Of a DNA stretch of 64,000 nucleotides, positions 12,819 through 23,091 are shown one piece after another; position 1 is the stretch's first letter; each line of letters begins with the position of its first letter. Below the pieces are notes generated by a model. The model searched no databases and was not told where the DNA came from. It saw only the letters and a list, made by a program, of their open reading frames with translations. Source of the DNA: Perognathus longimembris pacificus (taxonomy: Eukaryota > Chordata > Mammalia > Rodentia > Heteromyidae); the NCBI RefSeq assembly GCF_023159225.1, contig NC_063172.1, forward strand, positions 45,699,832-45,763,831, given 5' to 3'. The translations under genes were made by a program, and so were the position numbers.

Positions 12819-13914
12819 AGCTCATGATAAATAACTTAGGTATTAGCCCAAATGTACATTTTGTTATAATGATACTGACTAACCAATATGACAACATAGT
12901 AGAAAAGTATTGAAATTTGGCTTGTATTATCTAACTTCAAGCCTCAACATCTTTATTGAAGACTCTGAATTATGGCTAAGAAAAAACATCAAAACTTTCT
13001 AAATACGGATTCCTCTTCTATAAAATAAAGAAATTAGATAAATTACTTTAAAAAATTCTATTATATGAGGAACTATCTGCTCAATCTACCTTAAAATTTT
13101 AGAGAACATGTTATATATTGAAATGTACATAGCCTTATAATAAAACATATTCTACTTTGCAATGTATGAGGACAAATCTCACCAACCTCTCCTAAGTGGC
13201 CATTATTAGCAAATCTGAAGCATACAAAAACACAATTGCAAGTTCTTACTTAATGAAGTGAAGATTATAGCAGAGAGCAAAAAGAACAACCTGATGGGAA
13301 AAAAATCCAATCAATAAAGGACTTTACCATTCTAGTACTGTAGAGAAGCCAATTTGTCTTTAACAAATTTATCTAGCATGCCCTTGATTCTGTTGTAAAT
13401 GGGTAATACTGATTTCAGTACTTGAATAAGACTTGCCATTTTATTCCTACGTATTCTACAATATAGGTAATGTGAAAGAACTTGCTCGTATATTAAATAG
13501 ATGTAACATTTAAAAGATGCATATATAAGAAAAAAAAAGTGGGGGGAGTATCGTCTCCAAAGAAAGGACATCTTAACACCTAGGAACAGTTCTTCCCTTG
13601 TAAGCTTGTCTATTTAATTACTGCTCGTTTTACCTTCTGAATTTACCATTTACATAACTCAAGAAAAATTCTCTTTTAAAGTATATATTATCCACAATAC
13701 CACTTTCTTCCCAAGATCTTTCACAAAATCTACCTATTTGTTGATACTAATCTTGAAAATGTAAAGGATTTTTCCTTTTCAGCTAACTTTACAAACCTTT
13801 CATGCATAGTTTACAAGTATTACAACACCTAACCTTCACCCTCTACTCCATTTACAGGTACTCTAGTTCAAAACAATAGTCTCAGACAAAACAGCTTTAA
13901 AAAGTCCCCCTATG

Positions 13915-14097
13915 GACTTTTAAAGGCTCACACTTATAAATGCTAGCTACTCAATAGACTAAGATCTAGATGATAGAGATTCAAGGTTAGCCTAGGGAAA
14001 AAAGTAACCACCAAAAAGCATATTGGAGATGTAAGCAGTAGAGTGCCAGTCAGGCCCTAAGTTAATACTCTCATCCTGCAAAACAAGCAAACAAAAT
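13915..14097 (+). repeat. old B1-ID composite SINE
   Basis: Diverged B1-like start (ggctcacacttataaatgct, agctactcaatagactaaga) and a short ID-like end. Confidence 0.6.
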
Positions 14098-16542
14098 TCA
14101 CTTTTCTCTGTAGACTTCTACCTCTCTCTCAATATTACTTTCATTTTGTTAATGAAAGAGTCTCCCATCATCCATGCTTTTGATTTCTGTGCTTTAATTT
14201 ACAGATGGTCAACTACAGTTAAAAATACAACTACTTGTCTTGACTCTTTCAAAAGAGACCCCATTCTCATAACTCTTATTACAATGATCATAACTGCTAT
14301 TTTATTATTGTTTTCAATCTCTTACTGAGCATAGTTTATAAGTTAAAATTTCTTATAAGTATATATGTATAACGAAACATATAGTCCATAAAAGGTTCAA
14401 TACTGTCTGTGGTTTTAGGCATCCATTAAAGGTCTTGGATTATATAACCCACAGATAAAGGAACAAACAGCACTGGAAGTCAGTTCTTAGTTGAATTTCT
14501 TTCATTACCAATTTGAGCATTATTAGTGGTTTCTTTTCTCAATAATCACCTTCAAATCTTTTGCTTCATGGTCATGTATTTAGAAAATACATAAAATGTC
14601 AAGTACTGATAAACACAATGAAGCAAGAAAATAGGTCAAAAGAGAACATCATAACAACATCTTTGGGAAGTAGATCAGGGAAAGTGCTAAAATAGAGATT
14701 AACAATATTAAGAAATAGTGATGACTGCAAAATATTACTATAATTGCCAAATTTAAAGTGTTCTCTTGCATCTTCATTTTATAGGACCTTTCTATAGCAT
14801 GAGAAACCATGGACAATTTTCTTCAACTTTGCCAAATGTGATGCAATAGAGCTTATTAAAAAAAAAAAAAAAAGGGAGGAAAGGGAACAGAGGGAACAGG
14901 AAGAGAACCTGAGGGAAGAAAATCTCTATTCTTCATTCAATATTAAACTCTCAAAGCCTTTATTAAGATTGCATGCAATTGCCACTACCAAAATTCAAAT
15001 GTGTGCTGTTTTCCAGAAAGAGAACAATTTTCATATATTTCAACCTAATTCATTACAACCAATCACACAATCATTAATGATAATATTGTTTTATTTATAA
15101 ACGTTAAAATTCAGTATTGTTTACTATGATACCTCACTAGAGCTCTTAATGCCTATAGCCTATCACTTTAGAATTTATGTGTGCTCCATCCACGTAAATG
15201 AATATTATAATAGGGTTCCATTATTCCAAACATTCTTAAGTGCAGTTTCACTAGTAATGTCAACACAACTTAAAATGAAAGGAGTACTGAAATGGCTAAA
15301 GCTAAAGAGAAGTGCTTAGGATATGTAAGGGAAACCTAGATGATCCTCTTTCACTACAAACAGACTAGGACTCTTAAATATGATCTTCACAGGAAAAAGG
15401 ACACTGTAGTTGCCCGGTGATGGCAAATTACTGGAATTGTTTATCAGCCATCCTCAAGGTGCTTAACATGAAGGCTTTACCTCAAAGCAAATATATGAAA
15501 TAAACTCATATTATCGCCACTTGCTTTCTGGTGAGTTTAGAACACTGAAAAAGTTACCAGTTATCACTTTTCCTTCATAACAAAACCTGAAATATTTTCC
15601 TTTGCGTCATGCAACAATACACAGAGCTCAATACCTCGCTCTTTATTTCCTCAACTGAATATAAAAAAATGAGAAAAAAGGGTTAAATACTAACAAGATC
15701 TTTCAATTCTGAACACTTGTTCTTCATCAGAAGGATAAACCACAATTTAAATCTTCAAACTGCTTTTGTTAATGCTAGTTTTCTTTCCCTTCCATTCCTT
15801 TTTTTAAAGCTAATGTAGTCTCTCAACAGAATGTGTTAAGAGAATGGAGGAAAAGTGAAGGATTTGGGAACAAAGCAAAATCTGGAGTCATAGTTGAACA
15901 CAAGGATAAACCCAAAGCTGAAGGACCAAGGCTAGCTCTCCCTTGCAAGTCCTCGTGAATAAACCATCCAATCCATCTGGTAACCTATTGTCCCAGTTGG
16001 ACAGCTTGGGTGTGACAGACACTTCCTTAGGGGATGCTCTGGCATCTTTCCGATGGAGGATGCTGCAGAAATGTGAAAACAGTTATGCAGGGGAAACTGG
16101 CCAAGGGAATGTGTCAGTGACTGGCTTAATGGGAGATGTATCCCGAAGGACCAAAGACAGGCAGTGGGGAGGCCGTGGGCAACGACCTAGACTCCAGTGT
16201 GCAGGAAGAAGAAGGGGGGGAGGGGGGAAGGTGGAACCTGGCTGAGACTGATTAACTGAGGGAACTCAGGAGTTGGGCAGGATCAAAAAGTAGAAGGGAA
16301 GGTCATGTGGTTTAGAGCGGACACAAGCAGGGTAGGAAGCCCAGCCTAAGCCTGTCTGGGGCGGGGCAGCCTCGGAGTCAACCCTTCACTGTGTCCGGGG
16401 GCTGTCCGGCTCCGACCCACTCAGGCCTAGGTGGGGTCTGCCGCTCCGGATCTCCCTTCACCTCTCTAGAACACTGGTGTCCAGGATCCCCGAATTGTTC
16501 CGGGCCCCATGCAGCCCGGCCTGCATCCCTTCAGCTCCTCAC

Positions 16543-16558
16543 CTTCCAGCCCCTGCAT
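16543..16558 (-). CDS. ZC2HC1A: ZC2HC1A coding exon 1 (start codon)
   Basis: Sixteen coding bases, ATG CAG GGG CTG GAA G, are followed by the donor GTGAGG. They encode MQGLE plus the first base of D6 and join in phase with exon 2. The start is chosen because the protein begins M-x-G-L-E in the family, because the ATG lies in a CpG island with promoter motifs just upstream on the minus strand, and because the splice phase is right. Residue 2 reads Gln (CAG), where I remember Glu (GAG) in human; this could be a real substitution or a base error. The 5'UTR continues toward about 16.65 kb. Confidence 0.88.
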
Positions 16559-16760
16559 TGCGCCCCCGCCTCCGAATCTGCGACTCTGCTCTGCTGGAGC
16601 CCGCCACCGCGCCAATGCGGTCGCCGCCGCCGCCGCCGCCACCGCCCAGCTCTGGCTGTAGCAACCCGGCCGCGCCTCCCACCCGCTAATATCGCGGCTT
16701 TCTATTGGTCCTCCCGGAATGGGGCGGGGCTGCATGTGGGCGTTATTTCCGCGGCGCAGC
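16559..16760 (-). promoter_or_regulatory. ZC2HC1A: ZC2HC1A promoter and 5'UTR region
   Basis: Read on the minus strand there is a GC box (GCCCCGCCCC, plus 16721-16730), then a CCAAT box (plus-strand ATTGG at 16704-16708), then GC-rich sequence leading to the ATG at 16558. No TATA box lies at a suitable distance, as expected for a CpG-island housekeeping-type promoter. Transcription probably starts around 16.61-16.66 kb (inference from the usual CCAAT-to-start distance). The likely 5'UTR carries a GGC-type triplet run at 16622-16640. Confidence 0.7.
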
Positions 16761-16889
16761 CACGCCTCTTGTGGTGTTCGACAGGCTCCCTCAGGTTCTT
16801 GGTGGCTGTGCAGATCACCCTCCCGGGAATCCCAAGTCTCTTCAGACCGCATTCGGCCACCCAGCTGCGCCTTTGTTCGCCTGCAGCCA

Positions 16890-17560
16890 GGTCATTCCCC
16901 CTATTTATAGAGTGTTCCAGCACCTTAGAAGCTTCTTATTAACCAGTGAACACAAGTATGTGTGTTCCCAAAAGCAAACATAGGAAGCAGGCCCATGCCC
17001 TCTATACACCCCGTTAGCCCCACTTGGGTCACAAGCTTTACCAGAACTTTTCCATAACTTTCTCTACACACGCAGCGTCATGAGTTAACTGAGATTGTTT
17101 TCCTAGAAAAAAGTCATTATTTTTTTCTATCTGGGATTGTGAAACTAAGACTGTTCTAAAGCCCGGGAAACAATTTGCTCAGCATAAAACCAGGAACGCT
17201 GTCCTCTCAGCATTTTCCTCTAATCTTGGCTTACCCTAGACTTCATCACTCTCCAACCCAAGTAGTCTGGTGTCTAATGAATGTGGCCTGCTGTGTAATT
17301 AAGTCATATCAAAACTATGCTTGATGAAGGAGACCAAAGCACAAGGAAATGCCAGATTCAGAGTCAAAGCCTTCTTGAAATGAAAATAATTTTGAAACAA
17401 CTCAAGCTATTTTCATTAGCAGTCTAACACATTTCACCTGAACTAAGTTTCTTGGAAAAGTTGCTTTATCCATGGCAAGCAGTACTGTTCTTTGACTCAA
17501 GAGTGTTATGGTCATAACAAAATTTAATTTTCACACTAATCTATGTAATTCAAAAATTAT
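16890..17560. other. intergenic single-copy sequence upstream of ZC2HC1A
   Basis: No repeat or coding region was recognised. A ctatttatag motif sits at about 16900, but there is no gene downstream of it on the plus strand. Confidence 0.6.
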
Positions 17561-17631
17561 AAATTATTTTTTATTTTATTATCAAGGTAATGTACAGAGG
17601 TTACAGATACATATATAAAGTAAGGAGCTAA

Positions 17632-17755
17632 CAAACAGTACAAGAAATGTATCCAATGCCTAACATATGAAACTGTAACCTCTCTGTACATCACTTTGAC
17701 AATAAATAAAAATAAATAAATAGTAAACTACCTGCATTAAAAAGCTAAAAAAAAT
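17632..17755 (+). mobile_element. short L1 3'-end insertion
   Basis: The terminal L1 3'UTR (aagaaatgtatccaatgcct, gaaactgtaacctctctgta) with an AAATAAAT-rich tail, in the opposite orientation to the L1 around it. Confidence 0.65.
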
Positions 17756-18197
17756 AAACTAGTGAGTACATTTCTTGTCAAATTATTACTCCCTCCCTCT
17801 TTCCCCCCCTCATTCCCCTCCCCTCCAGTTGTACAGTTAATTTCCAGCATATTGTCTTGTGAGTATCCCTGTTGCATTGCTTCATCCTTTGTCCTTTGTC
17901 TCACCATTTTGGTGTTTCTCTTCCATTCAGATAATCAGATAATTCAGATAATCATATCTACAATACCTAGGGTACCAAAATCAAACTCTGTGCTGGGAGA
18001 AACCATAGGAAAGAAAAACAGGGGGGAAAAAAGTAATGTAACATTGTACATTAAAAGAAACAACAACAATGAAAAATCTCGTTTCTATATCTTGGAGTTC
18101 ATTTCACTTAGCATCATCTTATATGATCGTATGTACATAGCTATGAGCTATTGTGATCCTCTGCTAGGACTATCCTAGACATATACATATCATTAAT

Positions 18198-18506
18198 TTA
18201 AGGTCTACCTTGGGAGGGCTCTTTACAGATGCCCCTCACCTGGTTAAGTCTCTACCCAGTTACCTGGGTAACCAGTATACCTGGAGGCAGTTACTTCCCC
18301 CTTCCCTGAGGTCACATCCTAATCTACCTGGCCACAGACACCCTGCCCCTGCCCTACATAAGGGGAGATGTAGGGGAGGGTAGCCCCTTCTCACTGGCCA
18401 TGCATCATCTTGGCCAAGGGCCAGCATTTAGGTAATAAACTTTCTATCCTGCCTGAATACCACGTGGTGTTCTCCTTTATCGGCTACCTACTTTAAAAAC
18501 CTAACA
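18198..18506 (+). mobile_element. LTR-like element inside an L1 fragment
   Basis: This 0.3-kb non-L1 segment splits an L1 fragment that is otherwise collinear. It carries acataagg (TATA-like, 18356) and aataaa (18435) about 80 bp apart and ends ...cctaaca, as LTR 3' ends do. The left end does not show a clear TG and no convincing target duplication is visible, so solo-LTR status is inferred. The class is not determined. Confidence 0.55.
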
Positions 18507-18720
18507 ATTACCAAGGAGGGAAACCATTGAATCTATGTTTCTTTGGATCTGGCTCACTGCTCTTAGTATGATTTTCCCCCAATCTTTCCATTTCCATACA
18601 AATAAGGTGATAGGGTGGTGTCATTCTTTCTGATGAAAGTGTAGAATTCATATATATATATGGTCCGTTTTGTTGATCCATTCATCTACTGAGGGGCATC
18701 TGGGTTAGTTAATGCTTTGC

Positions 18721-20150
18721 ATCTCATAAAGCCACCAACTCTTAATGAAAGTATTGTTTAAATGAGTAACAAACTTTAGGGGGGGGTTCTTACCTTTCTA
18801 TGGAAAAGTTGCTATGTGTCTTTGGTTGTGATATAGTACATCTGTTGTATGGAGTGAGGTGAGGAAAATTTCATCCATGTCTGAATAATAGCATCTTTCT
18901 ATACTTTCCCTGGTTTTACTCTGGCTTTTCAGCTTTGTGAGCCCTTGGGCCTTACTGGCTAGATGATAGTTGTATAGATGACATCACTAACCTGGGCTGA
19001 GTATATAGAATGTCCTTTTTCCTCTTTAGTGCTAAGACAAAGTCATATATATAGAGAGATATATATGTATATATCTATGTATATGGTAGTTAGAAAAAAA
19101 ACTCGACATTCAAAAAGAGATATACTCTTTATCTGACATATAACTGTATATTTTGCTTATAGAACTGTAAACCCCTCTGTTTATAATAACAGTAAAATGC
19201 ATGAAGATTAAAAACAAATTAACAAAATGGAAAAGCTTCTAAAAGGAACATTATGGAGAAAAGAGCATATAAAGAAGAAATATAAGATAAGCAATTAACT
19301 CTCCAAATTACAATACTTGAACTGAAATTAAGAAACCTTACTAGACATAAAATCAATAGTAACAACAATAATTATGACATAGTGAAGACTACATTATATT
19401 AGACATGTTTAGTTGTTGTTCGTAAAATACTCAGTTATTCAGTCTTTAAAATCATTCCACAAACAAGATATTACATTTTTCATTTTTGGAATTAAAATAT
19501 TAATATTGTAGATGTCTCAGATTTGGTTTTATTGCCAATATTTATATCATTAATGAATAATAGTTTTCTTTTAAACTGCTGTGTATAATGTGGTTCTTAT
19601 TCTCTTGCTTTGTCTTCCTGTTGCCTTATATGTAAACTCATGTGTTCAGATATGTTGTTTAATACTTATCTAAATAGGCATTTCTACTGTGAATCTTAAT
19701 TCTTTAAAACATGTTCATTTTCATGTTTTGGAGGTATTAAGCTCAAAACATTATATGTCATAACCTTCTGCACGGTACAAGAACAGACTTCTGAATAGAG
19801 AGGAGTCTGCTTTCATACATTTTTTGTTTGTTTGGTTCCTAAATGGCTGGCTAGTGAGTTACTTTTCTTGGTGCTTTTCTCTAACAACTTCCAACAACTA
19901 CTTCTCAGCAATTCCCATATATACCTCCTGTTTATTTCATCACCAGTCATGTACTAAAATGGATGAAATTCATTTTCTTCTTTCATATAATTTATCTGTA
20001 TACAATTTATTTCAACTCATGAGTTATATTATTAGTTGACAATAAACAGATATTCCCATCCTCTTATCATGCAACAAGGAAAGTAGGATTTCTTAAATGT
20101 TTACTGTCATGATTTAGAATGCCAAACTAGGAAATAGGTGAAATAGATGT
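18721..20150. other. intergenic AT-rich sequence
   Basis: Mostly single-copy-looking AT-rich DNA with simple TA-rich runs (18648-18662, 19045-19085). A weak old L1-3'-like stretch lies near 19115-19195. No gene is seen. Confidence 0.6.
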
Positions 20151-20165
20151 GATAGCCCTTTCTCT

Positions 20166-20984
20166 CTCTCTCTCTTTTATTTAAAAAAAATAGTAAATTT
20201 CTTTCCTTTATTTCACAGAAAAGAGTTTTTTGTCATTGCTTGCTTTATGGTGAAGGTGTCAGAGATTGAGTTTTGTTTGTTTGTTTAGTAATAATTATTT
20301 ATTGTCAAAGTGATATACAGAGGGGTTAAGTTTCATACGATATGCCATGGGTACCTTTCTTGTACTATTTGTTACGTCCTCCCTCATTTCCCCCTCCTCC
20401 CTCCCCCTTTCCTTCGCCCTCCATGAGTTGTTCAGCTGGTTTACACCAAATAGTTTTGCAAGTATTGCTTTTGGAGTCGTTTGTCTTTTTATCCTTTGGC
20501 TCTCGATTTTGATATTCCCTTCCACTTCCCTAGTTCTAATACCAGTATATACAGTTTCCAATGTACTCAGATGAGATACAGTGATAGTGCAGGTAAAACC
20601 ACAGGAAGGGGATACAAGAGGATCATCAAAAAAAGAAGCTACGATTTCACATGGCATGTTGAAAGTAATGACAACAGTGATATAACAGTCGTTTCCATAA
20701 CATAGAGTTCATTTCACTTAGCATCATCTTATGTGTTCATAAGGGGCATAGCTATTGGGCTCTTGTGATCCTCTGCTGTGACTAGCCTAAACCTGTGCTA
20801 ATTATTCCCAATGCGGGAAACCATAGAGTCCATGTTTCTTTGGGTCTGGCTCACTTCGCTTAGTATAATTTTTTCCAAGTTCTTCCATTTCCTTATGAAT
20901 GGGCAATGTCATTCTTTCTGATAGAGGCATAAAATTCCATTGTGTATATGTACCACATTTTCCTGATTCATTCATCTACTGAGG
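20166..20984 (-). mobile_element. 5'-truncated L1 with probable 3' transduction
   Basis: L1 3' sequence (ORF2 end plus 3'UTR, minus strand) occupies about 20290-20984. It is followed on the L1 sense strand by about 125 bp of non-L1 sequence that contains aataaagg and ends in an A/GA-rich tail. A perfect 13-bp duplication, tagccctttctct, is at 20153-20165 and 20985-20997, so the non-L1 part was inserted together with the L1. Confidence 0.8.
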
Positions 20985-21429
20985 TAGCCCTTTCTCTTAT
21001 TTCCTCATGTCCATTCTACTTTCCATTATGTTCTCTTCAACCACCATTCCCATGATAATATTCCTCAATAAGAAAGGAAATTAAATTTCAAAATTGAAAT
21101 TCATTAAAATGTAAAGATTAGAAGTATAGTGCAACCCTCAGTATATTAGATATTGGGCTTAAAATTTGAGGGGAAAGGCTGTTGAGCGATGTTCTAGATT
21201 AAGTAATAAATTTGTATTGGCTTTACTGGTTTTATTTTTTAGACTGAAATAAAGCCAAAATTGTTTTAGTGTTCAGGATAATCAAGTGATAGTTCATCAT
21301 GTTCTAGGACAATCAGAAAGCAAAGATAGATAGACTGACTCTTAATAGTTAATATATTATGGGTTTCACTCTACTAGTAATCTTTATATTTTAATGAATT
21401 TTAATTTTGAAATTTAATTTTTACCATTC

Positions 21430-22110
21430 AGAGATATACTCATGTTATTGTAAACAATACTATTTGCTGCTTCTGAGTGGATGATATCTTACTGTATGCA
21501 TATTGTATTTTCATTCCCTACTTCTGTACTAAAGAGCATCCACTGCCTCTTGCAACTTGCTTGCTGCCACAATGAGCATCTTTGTGTCTATCCCCTTATG
21601 AACTTTGCCTTGAGTTCCTTTGGGCTGCATCCGGGAATAGATTACTGAATCATATTTATTTTCAGTAAGTATGATAGACTGCTCTCTACAGTATACCAGT
21701 ATGCACTCACATGAAGTACAAAAGGTACATACCTATCTATATTTCCTTAATATCTGGCTTACTTCCAAATTTTTCCAGTCTATTGAGAGTTAAGGATTGT
21801 TCATTTATTTACACACTTGTTAATTCAAATTTCACTTTATATATTTCCCAGTTTTATCAGTTGTTCCCCACATTTTTCTTAAGGAATTGCACATTCTTTA
21901 TCTCCCAGATGTTAAATCTTTGCTAATTATAATTATTTAATTTTTTTTCTCAGTTTGTCAAACACTTTGTAATTTTGTCTGTGATGTGATTTATTGACAA
22001 GAATTTTTTCAGTTTAATTCTGTTAAGCCAATCAATTGAAATAGTCTCCTTTATCCATTGGCATACTTTTTTTGAGAGTATGAAAAGAGTCAGGTGACTT
22101 GTGTATTTGC
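21430..22110 (-). mobile_element. ancient L1 fragment
   Basis: Diverged L1 sequence on the minus strand, recognisable by the ORF2-end/3'UTR text around 21570-21650 (atgagcatctttgtgtctat, gggaatagattactgaatca). Much older than the other L1s here. Confidence 0.6.
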
Positions 22111-22176
22111 TGTCAAGACTAATCTGCAAAACAGAGAATGATTTAGAAAGGAAGAGAATTAGAAAATAAAAATTGT

Positions 22177-22378
22177 GGCTGGGGATATAGCTAGTGGCAA
22201 GAGTGCCTGCCTCGGATACACGAGGCCCTACGTTCGATTCCCCAGCACCACATATACAGAAAACGGCCAGAAGTGGCGCTGTGGCTCAAGTGGCAGAGTG
22301 CTAGCCTTGAGCGGGAAGAAGCCAGGGACAGTGCTCAGGCCCTGAGTCCAAGGCCCAGGACTGGCCAAAAAAAAAAAA
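22177..22378 (+). repeat. young ID-like compound SINE
   Basis: Complete copy with tRNA-like A and B boxes and an A tail. The flanks agaaaataaaaattgt and agaaaagaaaaattgt form a near-perfect target duplication. Confidence 0.92.
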
Positions 22379-22389
22379 AGAAAAGAAAA

Positions 22390-23090
22390 ATTGTTCTAGT
22401 ATCTTTCATGGTGGTGGTGATGCTGGTGGTATAAGAAGGAAAACTACTCCATTAACTACTCACCAAAATGAGTATATGGACATTTCTTCATGGTTTTAAA
22501 CGCTCTGGCTCCTTTCTTAAAACATCTGTTAGATAATATTATTTTTGTAGCTGCCTTTTAATGCAAAGTGACATTTGAGAATTTACTTTATAGATAGATT
22601 CTAATTACTAATATAAAGGACTACTTGCTTTTTTCCTTAAGAACAAACAATCTAAGAAAGAGAAAGCTGTAATTTTCATTGTGGATACATATGAAGCTAC
22701 AATTATCTACCTTCAGATATTTAATAAAATATCTCCACTTACAAACTTATCTTTATGAATAGCCCATTTACAATTTTTCCATTGAAAATATGTGGTTCTG
22801 TTTGCTTCTTTCTGTGTATAACAAAGTTCTACATTTTGCATGTTCTCTCATTTCAGTCACATGAATCCAACATTTGTTTGCCTGCTGTTTCTAAGATACT
22901 TAGTTTCTGGAGCCTATGTACATTGTGTTTCTTAGCAGCTGAAAGATGATCAACAAAAGAAAAATAATAATCACTTGTAGCTCATTTTCTAAAACATAAT
23001 AAAGTTTATGTCCTTATAAGTAAGAAATTCTAAATAATCAAATATTGGCATTGATTGAAACAATTTGTATATAATTTAGACAACTTTAAT
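22390..23090. other. intergenic sequence
   Basis: AT-rich DNA without a recognised gene or repeat. Confidence 0.5.
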
Positions 23091-23091
23091 T

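Larger units (their letters stand above)
10515..16542. other. ZC2HC1A intron 1
   Basis: AT-rich intron of 6.0 kb with one young SINE, one old SINE and mostly single-copy-looking sequence. It becomes GC-rich from about 16.1 kb as it enters the CpG island. Confidence 0.8.
16340..16880. promoter_or_regulatory. CpG island at ZC2HC1A 5' end
   Basis: This is the CpG-dense island of the host genes in the window. It spans the first coding exon, 5'UTR and promoter of ZC2HC1A and is surrounded by AT-rich DNA with few CpGs. Several overlapping open frames occur on both strands here only because GC-rich DNA has few stops; they have no family resemblance. Whether the island also drives a divergent plus-strand transcript cannot be told from sequence. 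Confidence 0.85.
17562..18720 (-). mobile_element. L1 3'-end fragment, interrupted
   Basis: A minus-oriented L1 3' region (3'UTR and end of ORF2) matches the 3' end of the full-length L1 at 33.9-34.7 kb. It is broken by a short plus-oriented L1 tail (about 17632-17755, with gaaactgtaacctctctgta) and by an LTR-like element (18198-18506). It is 5'-truncated near 18718 at ctactgaggggcatctgggt. Confidence 0.8.

Noticed and set aside
12646..12834. tRNA-like A and B boxes in this and the other SINE copies
   Set aside because: They belong to tRNA-derived SINEs with A tails and no intact cloverleaf, so no tRNA gene is called.
16391..16942. 183-codon plus-strand frame and several others across the CpG island
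   Set aside because: GC-rich promoter DNA has few stops. The frames overlap on both strands and resemble no protein, and the real gene here is ZC2HC1A on the minus strand.
20295..20657. 120-codon minus frame and overlapping plus frames
   Set aside because: They fall in L1 3'UTR sequence and its 3' end, which is non-coding.
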